A DNA stretch of 64,000 nucleotides from Streptomyces niger (GCF_000718305.1 NZ_JOFQ01000008.1:434001-498000), one strand, 5' to 3'; counted from the stretch's first letter, positions 32,459-41,664 are shown. Numbers and translations: made by a program. The notes: generated by a model from the letters alone, not told the origin.

Positions 32459-33133
32459 TCAGCGACCTTCCGCCTGCATTCTGGCGACGTATGCGGCGGC
32501 CTGGGAACGGCGTTCCATACCGAGTTTGGCGAGCAGGCTGGAGACGTAATTCTTGATGGTTTTCTCGGCGAGATGCAGCCGTTCTCCGATGGCCCGATTG
32601 GTCAGTCCCTCGCCGATCAGGTCGAGGATCCGCCGTTCCTGTTCGGTGAGGTTCGCCAGCCGGTCGTCGCCCTTGGCACCGCCGTCCCGCAGCCGTTCCA
32701 GGACCCGTTGCGTGGCCACCGGGTCCAGCAGGGACTTGCCGGCCGCCACGTCCCGGACGGCCGAGAGCAGTTCGTTGCCGCGGATGGCCTTGAGTACATA
32801 ACCGGACGCACCAGCCATGATCGCGTCGAAAAGTGCCTCGTCATCGGCGAAAGACGTGAGCATCAGGCACTTGATCTCCTCGTTCTGCGACCGGATCTCC
32901 CGGCACACCTCGACGCCGCTGCCGTCCGGCAGCCGGACGTCCAGGACGGCCACGTCGGGACGCGTCGCAGGGATCCTGACCAGGGCATCCGCGGCGGTAC
33001 CGGCCTCGCCGACCACCTCGATGTCGCTCTCGACGGTGAGCATGTCGTGAACGCCACGCCGTACGACCTCGTGATCGTCGAGCAGGAATACCGTGATTTT
33101 TCCGTCTTCGTGCACGGCCTCAGTCTCACACAC
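32459..33133 (-). CDS. NarL/FixJ-type orphan response regulator
   Basis: A 224-residue two-domain response regulator. The receiver has the acidic pair in FLLDDHEVVRRG, phosphoacceptor Asp65 in VAVLDVRLPDG, the Thr/Ser of LTSFADDE, and Lys in YVLKAIRG. The LuxR-type HTH reads LTEQERRILDLIGEGLTNRA, AEKTIKNYVSSLLAKLGMER. No histidine kinase gene adjoins it. In Streptomyces coelicolor an orphan regulator precedes the second bkd cluster in the same orientation and influences antibiotic production (recalled, SCO3818). The GTG at 33133 is chosen because GGAAGG lies 4-5 nt upstream; GTG 33115 is an alternative. Confidence 0.9.
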   Translation of the reverse strand: MCETEAVHEDGKITVFLLDDHEVVRRGVHDMLTVESDIEVVGEAGTAADALVRIPATRPDVAVLDVRLPDGSGVEVCREIRSQNEEIKCLMLTSFADDEALFDAIMAGASGYVLKAIRGNELLSAVRDVAAGKSLLDPVATQRVLERLRDGGAKGDDRLANLTEQERRILDLIGEGLTNRAIGERLHLAEKTIKNYVSSLLAKLGMERRSQAAAYVARMQAEGR

Positions 33134-33442
33134 CAACCCTTCCCGTGCTCCGGTCCGGCGATATAACGTGCCGTTGTCCCGGCGGCCTGCGACGCTGTGA
33201 CCAGGAGTTGTTCCCACCCTCCGCGATTTACTTGGAAATCCAAGCAAAATCGCAGGTCAGGGCCGTTTTCGCTTAGGCTCGGGAAATGGGTAACGTGCAT
33301 GGGCAGGCCACGTCCGGGGCAGTTTTGTTCCACCCGGGCCTGACCGCGTTCGCACACACCCCGTGCGCCGTATCGGATACCGGGTGAGCCGCAATACGGC
33401 CACCGGCGGACCCCGGGGGCCGGACAGACGGAGGAGCAGCAC
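33134..33442. other. Divergent intergenic region, response regulator / E1alpha operon
   Basis: About 309 bp without a gene. A small dyad TTGGA-AA-TCCAA (33232-33243) near the middle could be an operator, and TAGGCT at about 33275 a -10 box for the rightward operon. The evidence is weak. Confidence 0.4.
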
Positions 33443-34654
33443 GTGACCGTGGACAGCACTGCCGCACGGAAAGCTACGCGCAGTAGCGGCAAGCGCGCGA
33501 CCGCGAAGAAAACGCCCGGTGGTACCGCGGCGAAGGCCAAGGCCGGCACCAAGGCCCCCGCCGCAGCGCCGGCTTCGGCGGAGCAGGACCCGGACCAGTT
33601 CGTCCAGCTGCTGACCCCCGAGGGGGAGCGCGTCGAGCACCCGGAGTACGCGATCGACCTGTCCGCCGACGAGCTGCGCGGCCTGTACCGCGACATGGTG
33701 CTCACGCGGAAGTTCGACGCCGAGGCGACCACCCTGCAGCGCCAGGGCGAGCTGGGCCTGTGGCCCTCGCTGCTGGGCCAGGAAGCCGCGCAGATCGGCT
33801 CGGGACGCGCGCTGCGCGACGACGACTACGTCTTCCCCACCTACCGCGAGCACGGCGTCGCCTGGTGCCGCGGGGTGGACCCGACGAACCTGCTGGGCAT
33901 GTTTCGCGGCGTGAACCACGGCGGCTGGGACCCCAACAGCAACAACTTCCACCTGTACACGATCGTGATCGGCTCCCAGACGCTGCACGCGACGGGCTAC
34001 GCGATGGGCGTCCAGAAGGACGGCGCCGACTCCGCCGTCATCGCCTATTTCGGTGACGGCGCGTCCAGCCAGGGTGACGTCGCCGAGTCCTTCACCTTCG
34101 CGGCCGTCTACAACGCCCCCGTGGTGTTCTTCTGCCAGAACAACCAGTGGGCGATCTCCGAGCCGACCGAGAAGCAGACCCGGGTGCCGCTCTTCCAGCG
34201 TGCCCGCGGCTACGGCTTCCCGGGCGTACGGGTCGACGGCAACGACGTGCTCGCCGTCCTCGCCGTCACCAAGGCGGCCCTGGACCGGGCCCGCACCGGC
34301 CAGGGCCCGATGCTGGTCGAGGCGTACACCTACCGCATGGGCGCCCACACCACCTCCGACGACCCGACGCGCTACCGCGGCAACGACGAGCTGCTGGCCT
34401 GGGAGGCCAAGGACCCGATCCTGCGGCTTCGCCGGTACCTGGAAGCCGAGGGGATCGCCGACGAGGCGTTCTTTGCGTCCGTCGAGAAGGAGGACGAGGC
34501 GCTCGGCAAGCGGGTGCGGGACGCGGTCCGCACCATGCCGAACCCCGACGACATGGCGATGTTCGAGCACATCTACGCCGACGGGCACGCGCTCGTCGAC
34601 GAGGAGCGCGCCCAGTTCGCCGCGTACCAGGCTTCGTTCGCGGAGGAGAACTGA
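33443..34654 (+). CDS. 2-oxoacid dehydrogenase E1 alpha (cluster 2)
   Basis: A 403-residue ThDP-dependent E1alpha. The core shows RKFDAEATTLQRQGELGLWP, the ThDP motif GDGASSQGDVAESFTFAAVY ending in QNNQWAIS, and EAYTYRMGAHTTSDDPTRYR. It differs from the cluster-1 paralogue by a Lys/Ala-rich N-terminal extension of about 45 residues (ATRSSGKRATAKKTPGGTAA), which is probably disordered. The GTG at 33443 has GAGGAG 8 nt upstream. It is one nucleotide-spaced operon partner of the E1beta gene. The substrate could be branched-chain 2-oxoacids or pyruvate; Streptomyces has paralogous bkd clusters in this neighbourhood. Confidence 0.9.
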   Translation: MTVDSTAARKATRSSGKRATAKKTPGGTAAKAKAGTKAPAAAPASAEQDPDQFVQLLTPEGERVEHPEYAIDLSADELRGLYRDMVLTRKFDAEATTLQRQGELGLWPSLLGQEAAQIGSGRALRDDDYVFPTYREHGVAWCRGVDPTNLLGMFRGVNHGGWDPNSNNFHLYTIVIGSQTLHATGYAMGVQKDGADSAVIAYFGDGASSQGDVAESFTFAAVYNAPVVFFCQNNQWAISEPTEKQTRVPLFQRARGYGFPGVRVDGNDVLAVLAVTKAALDRARTGQGPMLVEAYTYRMGAHTTSDDPTRYRGNDELLAWEAKDPILRLRRYLEAEGIADEAFFASVEKEDEALGKRVRDAVRTMPNPDDMAMFEHIYADGHALVDEERAQFAAYQASFAEEN

Positions 34655-34655
34655 C

Positions 34656-35639
34656 ATGGCCGTCTTCGAGAAGATCACCATCGCCAAGGCGATCAACGAA
34701 TCGCTGCGCGACGCCATGGAGGCGGACCCCAAGGTCCTCGTCATGGGCGAGGACGTGGGCAAGCTCGGCGGCGTCTTCCGCGTCACCGACGGCCTCCAGA
34801 AGGACTTCGGCGAGGACCGGGTCATCGACACCCCGCTCGCCGAGTCCGGCATCGTCGGCACCGCCATCGGCATGGCGCTGCGCGGCTACCGCCCGGTGCT
34901 GGAGATCCAGTTCGACGGGTTCGTCTTCCCGGCGTACGACCAGATCGTCACCCAGCTCGCCAAGATGCACGCCCGCGCGCTCGGCAAGATCAAGCTGCCG
35001 ATCGTCATCCGCATCCCCTACGGCGGCGCGATCGGCGCGGTCGAGCACCACTCCGAGTCCCCCGAGACGCTGTTCGCGCACGTCGCGGGCCTGAAGGTGA
35101 TCACGCCTTCGAACTCCTCGGACGCCTACTGGATGCTCAAGCAGGCCATCGCCGGCAACGACCCGGTCATCTACTTCGAGCCCAAGCGCCGCTACCACGA
35201 CAAGTCCGCGCTGGACACCGAGGCCATCCCGCACCCGCTGCACAAGGCCCGCGTCACCCGCGAGGGCAGCGACCTGACACTCGCCGCGTACGGCCCGATG
35301 GTCAAGGTCTGCCAGGACGTCGCGCAGGTCGCCGAGGAGGAGGGCCGGTCGATCGAGATCGTCGACCTGCGCTCGCTCTCCCCGATCGACTTCGACACCC
35401 TCCAGTCCTCCGTCGAGAAGACCCGCCGCCTGGTCGTCGTGCACGAGGCGCCGGTCTTCCTCGGCTCCGGCGCGGAGATCGCCGCCCGCATCACCGAGCG
35501 GTGCTTCTACCACCTGGAGGCGCCGGTGCTGCGGGTGGGCGGCTACCACGCCCCCTATCCGCCGTCCCGGCTGGAGGACGAGTACCTTCCGAACCTGGAC
35601 CGGGTGCTCGACGCGGTCGACCGGTCGCTGGCGTACTGA
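34656..35639 (+). CDS. 2-oxoacid dehydrogenase E1 beta (cluster 2)
   Basis: A 327-residue E1beta. Motifs VMGEDVGKLGGVFRVTDGLQ, DTPLAESGIVGTAIGMALRG, RIPYGGAIGAVEHHSESPET and VVHEAPVFLGSGAEIAARIT align with the cluster-1 protein, but it is shorter at both ends. It starts 1 nt after the E1alpha stop with GGAGGAG within the end of that gene as ribosome site. The following E2 start is 17 bp downstream. Confidence 0.92.
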   Translation: MAVFEKITIAKAINESLRDAMEADPKVLVMGEDVGKLGGVFRVTDGLQKDFGEDRVIDTPLAESGIVGTAIGMALRGYRPVLEIQFDGFVFPAYDQIVTQLAKMHARALGKIKLPIVIRIPYGGAIGAVEHHSESPETLFAHVAGLKVITPSNSSDAYWMLKQAIAGNDPVIYFEPKRRYHDKSALDTEAIPHPLHKARVTREGSDLTLAAYGPMVKVCQDVAQVAEEEGRSIEIVDLRSLSPIDFDTLQSSVEKTRRLVVVHEAPVFLGSGAEIAARITERCFYHLEAPVLRVGGYHAPYPPSRLEDEYLPNLDRVLDAVDRSLAY

Positions 35640-35656
35640 GGGGCTTGAGGAGAGTC

Positions 35657-37114
35657 GTGACCATGACTGCAACCGATCAGCGCTTCCGCGAGTTCAAGAT
35701 GCCCGACGTGGGCGAGGGGCTCACCGAGGCCGAGATCCTCAAGTGGTACGTCGCCGAGGGCGACACCGTCGCCGACGGGCAGGTCGTGTGCGAGGTCGAG
35801 ACCGCCAAGGCGGCCGTCGAACTCCCCATCCCCTACGACGGGGTCGTGCACGAGCTGCGGTTCGGCGAGGGCACCACGGTCGACGTCGGCACGGTCATCA
35901 TCGCCGTGGACACCGACCCGGGAGCGGGTCCGGCCGAGGCCCCCGCGGCACCGGCCGCCGCCGAGCCCGCCGCGGAGAGCGGCGAGGACGAGGGCCGCAA
36001 GGCCGTCCTGGTGGGCTACGGCGCCGCGCCGTCCTCGACGAAGCGACGGGCGCGCAAGGCACAGCCCGGTACCGCCGATGCGAACGGTGCCCGTGCCGCC
36101 GTCCAGGCGGAGCTGAACGGCCACGCCGCGCCCGAGCCGGCCGCGCCGGTTTCACGTGAAACGCCCGCGGTCCCTGCCGCAGCCGAGCCCGTGTCCGGTG
36201 GTCGCCCACTGGCCAAGCCGCCGGTGCGCAAGCTCGCCAAGGACCTCGGCATCGACCTCGCCACGGTCGTCCCCAGCGGCCCCGACGGGATCATCACCCG
36301 CGAGGACGTGCACGCGGCGGCCGCACCCGCGCCCACGCCGACGTCGGCACCGGAGTTCGACGTGGCACCGGCCCCCGCCGTGCCCGCGCCGGCCCCCGAA
36401 GCCGTGGCCGCGGCGCGCGAGACCCGCATCCCGATCAAGGGCGTACGCAAGGCCACCGCCCAGGCGATGGTGAGCTCGGCCTTCACGGCGCCGCACGTCA
36501 CGGAGTTCATCACCGTCGACGTGACCCGCACGATGAAGCTCGTACAGGAGCTGAAGCAGGACCCCGACATGGCGGGCGTCCGCGTCAACCCGCTGCTCCT
36601 CGTCGCCAAGGCGTTCCTGGTGGCCATCAAGCGTCACCCGGAGATCAACGCGGCCTGGGACGAGGAGAACCAGGAGATCGTCCAGAAGGACTACGTGAAC
36701 CTGGGCATCGCGGCCGCCACCCCGCGCGGCCTGATCGTGCCGAACATCAAGGACGCCGGCGCCAAGACGCTGCCGCAGCTGGCCGGCTCCCTCGGTGAGC
36801 TGGTCGCCACGGCCCGGGAGGGCAAGACCTCCCCGGCGGACATGGCGGGCGGCACGGTCACCATCACCAACGTCGGCGTCTTCGGCGTCGACACCGGTAC
36901 GCCCATCCTGAACCCCGGCGAATCCGCGATCCTCGCCTTCGGCGCGGTCAAGGAGCAGCCCTGGGTCCACAAGGGCAAGATCAAGCCGCGTAAGGTGACG
37001 ACGCTGGCGCTCTCCTTCGACCACCGGCTGGTCGACGGCGAGCTGGGCTCCAAGGTCCTCGCGGACACCGCGGCAATACTGGAGCACCCGAAGCGCCTGA
37101 TCACCTGGGGTTAG
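35657..37114 (+). CDS. Dihydrolipoamide acyltransferase E2 (cluster 2)
   Basis: A 485-residue E2 with one lipoyl domain (Lys51 in VETAKAAVELPIPY), an Ala/Pro linker, a subunit-binding domain (PPVRKLAKDLGIDLATVVPS), a second Ala/Pro linker and the catalytic domain with His456 in FDHRLVDGE. Linkers are Ala/Pro-rich rather than Gly-rich as in cluster 1. A parS palindrome lies in frame in the first linker at residues 165-169 (VSRET). The GTG at 35657 has GAGGAG about 5 nt upstream; ATG 35663 is an alternative. No E3 is encoded nearby. A strong hairpin follows. Confidence 0.92.
   Translation: MTMTATDQRFREFKMPDVGEGLTEAEILKWYVAEGDTVADGQVVCEVETAKAAVELPIPYDGVVHELRFGEGTTVDVGTVIIAVDTDPGAGPAEAPAAPAAAEPAAESGEDEGRKAVLVGYGAAPSSTKRRARKAQPGTADANGARAAVQAELNGHAAPEPAAPVSRETPAVPAAAEPVSGGRPLAKPPVRKLAKDLGIDLATVVPSGPDGIITREDVHAAAAPAPTPTSAPEFDVAPAPAVPAPAPEAVAAARETRIPIKGVRKATAQAMVSSAFTAPHVTEFITVDVTRTMKLVQELKQDPDMAGVRVNPLLLVAKAFLVAIKRHPEINAAWDEENQEIVQKDYVNLGIAAATPRGLIVPNIKDAGAKTLPQLAGSLGELVATAREGKTSPADMAGGTVTITNVGVFGVDTGTPILNPGESAILAFGAVKEQPWVHKGKIKPRKVTTLALSFDHRLVDGELGSKVLADTAAILEHPKRLITWG
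36149..36162. other. parS: parS (ParB-binding site), copy 4, inside E2
   Basis: An exact GTTTCACGTGAAAC inside the second E2 gene, translated as Val-Ser-Arg-Glu-Thr in the Ala/Pro linker, where it cannot disturb a folded domain. Confidence 0.95.
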
Positions 37115-37152
37115 CCCCGCACGCGGGCGTGGCCCGCACGACAGCGACCCGG

Positions 37153-37200
37153 CAGGGCGGCGCGGCGAAAAGGAATTGGTGGAGCCGCGCCGCCCTGTTT
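37153..37200 (+). terminator. Terminator of the cluster-2 operon
   Basis: A perfect 14-bp stem CAGGGCGGCGCGGC / GCCGCGCCGCCCTG with a 17-nt loop followed by TTTA. It lies 38 bp after the E2 stop and 13 bp before the Nudix start. Confidence 0.85.
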
Positions 37201-37212
37201 ACGGTCCCTTTC

Positions 37213-37650
37213 ATGACCGATACACAGATCGCTGCTGACGCGGGCCCGGACGGCCTCCCGCCCCTGCAGTCCGTCGCCTGGCTGCACATCCGCGACGGCC
37301 GCCTGCTGAGCGTGCGTACCCGCGGCAACAACACCTTCTACCTTCCCGGCGGCAAGTACGAGCCCGGCGAGACGGCCGCGGAGGCGCTCTCCCGCGAGCT
37401 GGCCGAGGAGATCGGCGTGGCCGTGCCGCCGAGCGAGCTGACCGAGGCCTTCACCGTGCACGACGTGGCGCACGGTCGTGCGGGCCGCCGCCTGCAGATG
37501 ACCTGCTTCACGGGCGGCCCGGCGGCGGTGGATCCGGTACCGGGCCGTGAGATCGCCGAGGTCGCCTGGCACAACGCCGCGGACTTCGACGTGTGCGCTC
37601 CGGCGTTCCGCCAGGTCGTACGCCGTCTGACGGAGGCGGGGCGGCTGTAG
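37213..37650 (+). CDS. Nudix hydrolase
   Basis: A 145-residue Nudix protein. The Nudix box is complete: GGKYEPGETAAEALSRELAE followed by EIG, matching GX5EX7REUXEEXGU. It hydrolyses a nucleoside diphosphate linked to another moiety; the substrate cannot be inferred. The ATG at 37213 immediately follows the terminator of the preceding operon, leaving only 13 bp of separation, so its promoter must overlap that hairpin or lie upstream in the E2 gene end. Confidence 0.9.
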   Translation: MTDTQIAADAGPDGLPPLQSVAWLHIRDGRLLSVRTRGNNTFYLPGGKYEPGETAAEALSRELAEEIGVAVPPSELTEAFTVHDVAHGRAGRRLQMTCFTGGPAAVDPVPGREIAEVAWHNAADFDVCAPAFRQVVRRLTEAGRL

Positions 37651-37743
37651 CGGCGGCCCGGACCCCTCGGCGTTCACCTGCGCGTCCATTCCGCATCATG
37701 GACGCGTTCGCGGACGCATACCTGTTGTATCTATCCTGTGCTC

Positions 37744-38424
37744 ATGCCATCAGTCGCCCCGCCGAACCCGAGCGTCACGCCGACCGCCAAGCAACCACCC
37801 GCCGCCGAGCGCGTGTACGCGCACGTCAAGCAGGCCGTCCTGGAGCGCCGCTACGAGGGCGGCATGCTCCTCACCGAGGGCGAGCTCGCCGAGGCCGTGG
37901 GGGTGTCGCGGACGCCGGTACGGGAGGCGCTGCTGCGGCTGGAGGTCGAGGGGCTGATCAAGCTCTATCCGAAGAAGGGCGCGATGGTCCTGCCGGTCTC
38001 GGCCCAGGAGATCGCGGACGTCGTGGAGACCCGGCTGCTGGTCGAGGAGCACGCGGCACGCAAGGCCGTGCCCGCGCCCGCCGCGCTGATCGAGGAGCTG
38101 GAGTCGCTGCTGGCGACCATGCGGGAGCAGGTCGCCGCCGGTGACCTGGCCGCCGTCTCGGTCACCGACCGCTGCTTCCACGCCGCGATCGTGCGCAGCG
38201 CCGGGAACCGGATCCTGGACCGGCTCTACGAGCAGCTGCGCGACCGCCAGCTGCGGATGGGCGTCGCGGTCATGCACGCGCACCCGGACCGGATCGCGAA
38301 GAACATCGCCGAGCACGCCGAGATCCTCGAAGCGCTGCGGGCCGGCGACCCGGAGGCGGCCACCGCCGCCGTGCACCGGCACGTCAGCTGGGTGCGGAAC
38401 CTGGCGCAGGGGGACGTGCGATGA
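37744..38424 (+). CDS. GntR-family regulator (FadR/FCD subfamily)
   Basis: A 226-residue GntR regulator. The winged helix reads YEGGMLLTEGELAEAVGVSR, TPVREALLRLEVEGLI; the C-terminal FCD domain has RLLVEEHAARKA and metal-binding-type residues around DRCFHAAIV and IAEHAEILEAL. The ATG at 37744 has TATCCT about 7 nt upstream and no ribosome site, so a leaderless start is likely; a GTG two codons upstream is the alternative. It overlaps the MFS gene by 4 nt (ATGA), so regulator and transporter are co-expressed and probably respond to the same ligand. Confidence 0.9.
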   Translation: MPSVAPPNPSVTPTAKQPPAAERVYAHVKQAVLERRYEGGMLLTEGELAEAVGVSRTPVREALLRLEVEGLIKLYPKKGAMVLPVSAQEIADVVETRLLVEEHAARKAVPAPAALIEELESLLATMREQVAAGDLAAVSVTDRCFHAAIVRSAGNRILDRLYEQLRDRQLRMGVAVMHAHPDRIAKNIAEHAEILEALRAGDPEAATAAVHRHVSWVRNLAQGDVR

Positions 38425-39737
38425 CCACCGCGCAGAGCACCCCGGTCACGCTGCCCGGTGACCCGCCCGGCGGCCGGAAGGCCATGTGGATCTGGGGCAT
38501 CGGCGTCGCCGTCTACTTCGTCGCGATCATCTACCGCACCAGCCTCGGCGTCGCGGGCCTGGATGCCGCCGAGCGCTTCCACATCAACGCCTCGGCGCTG
38601 TCCACCTTCTCCATCCTGCAGCTGCTGGTCTACGCCGGCATGCAGATACCCGTCGGCCTGATGGTCGACAAGATGGGCCCGAAGAAGGTCCTGATCCTCG
38701 GTGCGACGCTCTACACCGTGGGCCAGCTCGGCTTCGCGCTCTCCAACTCGTACGTCATGGCGCTCGTCTCCCGTGCGCTGCTCGGCTGCGGCGACGCGAT
38801 GACGTTCATCAGCGTGCTGCGGCTGGGCACCCGCTGGTTCCCGGCCCGCCGCGGCCCGCTGATCGCGCAGATCGCCGCGCTGATCGGCATGTCCGGCAAC
38901 CTCGTCTCCACCCTGGTCCTGGCCCGGCTGCTGGACACCCTCGGCTGGACGCCGACCTTCGCGGGCAGCGCCGTATGCGGCATCGTGGTGATCGCACTCG
39001 TCCTGCTCTTCCTGAAGGACCACCCCGAGGGGTTCGCCCCCGTGCCCGCGAGCAAGCCGGCCGCCGCCGGCAGCGGTTACGTCCGGCGGCAGATATCCGA
39101 GTGCTGGCGGGAGCCGGGCACCCGGCTCGGCATGTGGGTGCACTTCACCACCCAGTTCCCCGCGATGTTCTTCCTGCTGCTGTGGGGCATGCCGTTCCTG
39201 GTCGAGGCGGAGGGACTCACCGAGACCGCCGCCGGCGGCCTGCTGACGCTCATCGTGCTCTCGAACATGGCCTCCGGGCTGGTCTACGGCCAGATCATCG
39301 CCCGCCACCACGCGGCCCGCCTGCCGCTCGCGCTCGGCACCGTCGCCGCCACGGCGACGCTCTGGGCGGCCATGCTGTGCTGGCCCGGACACGCGCCGAT
39401 GGCGCTGCTGGTCATCACCTGCATCGTGCTGGGGACCTGCGGCCCGGCCTCGATGATCGGCTTCGACTTCGCCCGCCCGGCCAACCCGCCGGAGCGGCAG
39501 GGCACCGCCTCCGGCATCGTCAACATGGGCGGCTTCATCGCCTCGATGACGACCCTGCTCGCGGTCGGCGTCCTGCTCGACGCCACGGGCGACAACTACC
39601 GCATCGCCTTCTTGACGGTCTTCGTCCTGGAGGCGCTCGGCCTCAGCCAGATCCTGCGGCTGCGCAGGCGGGCGGCGCGCCGGGAGCGCGAGCGGACGGT
39701 CGCCAGCCGGGTGGAGGCGGTGCACGTACCGGTGTGA
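38421..39737 (+). CDS. MFS transporter
   Basis: A 438-residue major facilitator with 12 hydrophobic helices (first IWGIGVAVYFVAIIYRT, last about YRIAFLTVFVLEALGLSQIL). The loop 2-3 signature is GLMVDKMGPKKVLILGATLY, and RLGTRWFPARRGPLIAQIAA follows TM4. The layout resembles sugar-acid/nitrate-type or general uptake MFS proteins; no substrate can be deduced. It is translationally coupled to the GntR gene before it. A hairpin ending in TGTTTC follows the stop. Confidence 0.9.
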   Translation: MTTAQSTPVTLPGDPPGGRKAMWIWGIGVAVYFVAIIYRTSLGVAGLDAAERFHINASALSTFSILQLLVYAGMQIPVGLMVDKMGPKKVLILGATLYTVGQLGFALSNSYVMALVSRALLGCGDAMTFISVLRLGTRWFPARRGPLIAQIAALIGMSGNLVSTLVLARLLDTLGWTPTFAGSAVCGIVVIALVLLFLKDHPEGFAPVPASKPAAAGSGYVRRQISECWREPGTRLGMWVHFTTQFPAMFFLLLWGMPFLVEAEGLTETAAGGLLTLIVLSNMASGLVYGQIIARHHAARLPLALGTVAATATLWAAMLCWPGHAPMALLVITCIVLGTCGPASMIGFDFARPANPPERQGTASGIVNMGGFIASMTTLLAVGVLLDATGDNYRIAFLTVFVLEALGLSQILRLRRRAARRERERTVASRVEAVHVPV

Positions 39738-39785
39738 CCGCCCGGCGCGCGCTCACGCGGCACGTGCCTCCAGAGGGCGTACGAG

Positions 39786-39825
39786 GGGCCCGCCGCCGTG
39801 ACCCACGGGGCGGGCCCGCCTGTTT
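39786..39825 (+). terminator. Hairpin between MFS and DinB-type genes
   Basis: A GC-rich interrupted stem, GGGCCCG / CGGGCCC with inner CCGTG / CACGG, followed by CCTGTTT. It is placed between convergent genes. Confidence 0.65.
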
Positions 39826-39847
39826 CTCCCGTCCCCCGGGACGCCCG

Positions 39848-40672
39848 CTACGGCGTCACCGCGAAGTGGTCCAGCACGGCAGCGCCCAGCTCCTGGTCGC
39901 CGTCGATCTTGATCTGGTCGGCGACGGCGGCGGGCCGCACCCGGCCGCAGGCCAGCCGTACGTAGGTCTCCCAGTCCGTCGTGAGCGTCACCGCGGGGCC
40001 CAGCGAGACGCTGCCGTCGACCGAGCCGCGGCCCTCCGCGTCGACCCGTACCGTTCGCATGAACTCCACCGGGCCGGTCACGTCGACCACCACGGCGGTG
40101 CCGCCCGGGGCGCCGGTGCTCTCGGCGACCACCTTGGCGAGCGACGGTATGAGGACGTCGCGGGTGAGATGGGCGCCGGGGGAGTCGAGGTTGCCGGGCT
40201 GTCCCAGCGCCCGGCGGATGTCCTGCTCGTGCACCCAGGTGTCGAACGCCCGCATCTTCAGCGCGTGTTCGAGCGTCTGCTCCTTGCCCTGGGGGCCGCG
40301 GACGGTGGCGTCCGGCTCCCGCGTCTCGTTGCGCAGCTGCCGGGCCCGCCGGATGATCGTGTACTCCAGCTCGGCCGTCATCTCGGGGCCCGTGTGGTGC
40401 CGCCGGACGTCGACCTGCATTTCCATGTACCGCGCGAACTCGCTGCGTACGTGGTAGAGATCGCGCGGCAGCGAGTGGATGGGCCGGGGATCACCCAGCG
40501 CCTCGCAGTCCAGGCCGATCAGGTGGGACACCACGTCCCGCACCGACCAGCCGGGGCATTCGGTGGCGCGATTCCACTCCCCTTCCACGAGCGGTGTCAC
40601 CAGCTCGGATATCGCTTCGATGGAGTGCGTCCAGGCGTCGATGGAGGGCTGAAGGACTGGGTGGACGGTCAC
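39848..40672 (-). CDS. Maleylpyruvate isomerase-like, mycothiol-dependent (DinB-fold) protein
   Basis: A 274-residue protein of the TIGR03083/MDMPI family. The N-terminal DinB helical bundle shows WTHSIEAISELVTPLVEGEW, ATECPGWSVRDVVSHLIGLD (metal His) and ALKMRAFDTWVHEQDIRRAL (metal His). The C-terminal part is an SCP2-like or MDMPI_C beta domain. Such proteins use mycothiol as a thiol cofactor, in keeping with an actinobacterium; the substrate is unknown. It starts at GTG 40672 with GAGGGG upstream and appears monocistronic. Confidence 0.85.
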   Translation of the reverse strand: MTVHPVLQPSIDAWTHSIEAISELVTPLVEGEWNRATECPGWSVRDVVSHLIGLDCEALGDPRPIHSLPRDLYHVRSEFARYMEMQVDVRRHHTGPEMTAELEYTIIRRARQLRNETREPDATVRGPQGKEQTLEHALKMRAFDTWVHEQDIRRALGQPGNLDSPGAHLTRDVLIPSLAKVVAESTGAPGGTAVVVDVTGPVEFMRTVRVDAEGRGSVDGSVSLGPAVTLTTDWETYVRLACGRVRPAAVADQIKIDGDQELGAAVLDHFAVTP

Positions 40673-40815
40673 GGGACCCCTCGGACGGTTCGTACGCGGG
40701 CTGCTGTCTGTGCAGTTAAGTTACGCTGCGCACGGGCACCCCGGCAGTGCTTTCGGGTGACCATCGTAGGCATTTTTTGACGGCGAACCGGCTCCGAAGA
40801 CCAGGCGGTGGTACT

Positions 40816-41604
40816 GTGCGCGCTTCACTGATCCAAGTCGGTGTGGACCAGCAGGAATCGGTCAATTCACGTCGGGAGCGGGTGGCTTCGCTCGTGCGCG
40901 CCCAGACGGCGTCCGACCTCGTGGTCCTCCCCGAGCTGTGGCCCGTGGGGGCCTTCGCGTTCGAGGCTTTCGAAGAGGTGGCGGAACCGCTCGACGGCCC
41001 CACCCACCAGGTGATGTCCGCGGCCGCGCGGGACGCGGGCGTCTGGCTGCACGCCGGTTCCGTCATCGAGCGGGCCGCGGACGGCGCGCTCTACAACACC
41101 GCGCTGGTCTACTCCCCCGACGGCGAGCGGGCCGCGCACTACCGCAAGATCCACCGCTTCGGCTTCGACCAGGGCGAGGCGACGCTGCTGGGCGCCGGCA
41201 CCGAACCGGTGACGGTCGCGCTGCCGGCGACCACGCTGGGCCTGGCCACCTGCTACGACCTCCGGTTCCCCGAGCTGTTCCGGCAGCTGGTGGACGCCGG
41301 CGCGCAGACCCTGGTGATCCCGGCCGGCTGGCCGGAGCGCCGCCGGGCCCACTGGTCGCTGCTGGCCCGTGCCCGCGCGGTGGAGAACCAGACGTACGTA
41401 CTCGCCTGCGGCACCGGCGGCACCCACGCCGGCGTCGAGCAGGCCGGGCACAGCGTGATCGTCGACCCGTGGGGCGAGGTGCTGGCCGAGGCGGGGCGCG
41501 ACGAGGAGATCATCAGCGCCGAGCTGGACCCGGAGCTGATCGGGAAGACCCGGCACGTCTTCCCCGTCCTGCGGGACCGGGTACTGGGGCTGCCGACGCC
41601 GTGA
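40816..41604 (+). CDS. Carbon-nitrogen hydrolase (nitrilase superfamily, omega-amidase-like)
   Basis: A 262-residue C-N hydrolase. The catalytic triad is visible: Glu40 in VVLPELW, Lys in AHYRKIHRFGF, and Cys in LGLATCYDLRFPELFRQL. NQTYVLACGTGGTHAG and GHSVIVDPWGEVL are also typical. Closest by pattern to omega-amidases or deaminated-glutathione amidases, though the substrate is not certain. The GTG at 40816 is the only start that begins at the conserved first strand (RASLIQVGV). It is convergent with the LURP-one gene. Confidence 0.9.
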   Translation: MRASLIQVGVDQQESVNSRRERVASLVRAQTASDLVVLPELWPVGAFAFEAFEEVAEPLDGPTHQVMSAAARDAGVWLHAGSVIERAADGALYNTALVYSPDGERAAHYRKIHRFGFDQGEATLLGAGTEPVTVALPATTLGLATCYDLRFPELFRQLVDAGAQTLVIPAGWPERRRAHWSLLARARAVENQTYVLACGTGGTHAGVEQAGHSVIVDPWGEVLAEAGRDEEIISAELDPELIGKTRHVFPVLRDRVLGLPTP

Positions 41605-41664
41605 CGGCGCGGGGCGGGGTCCGAGCTCGTGCGCGCGCCGAGCGGCACGGTCCGGGCCCCGCCG

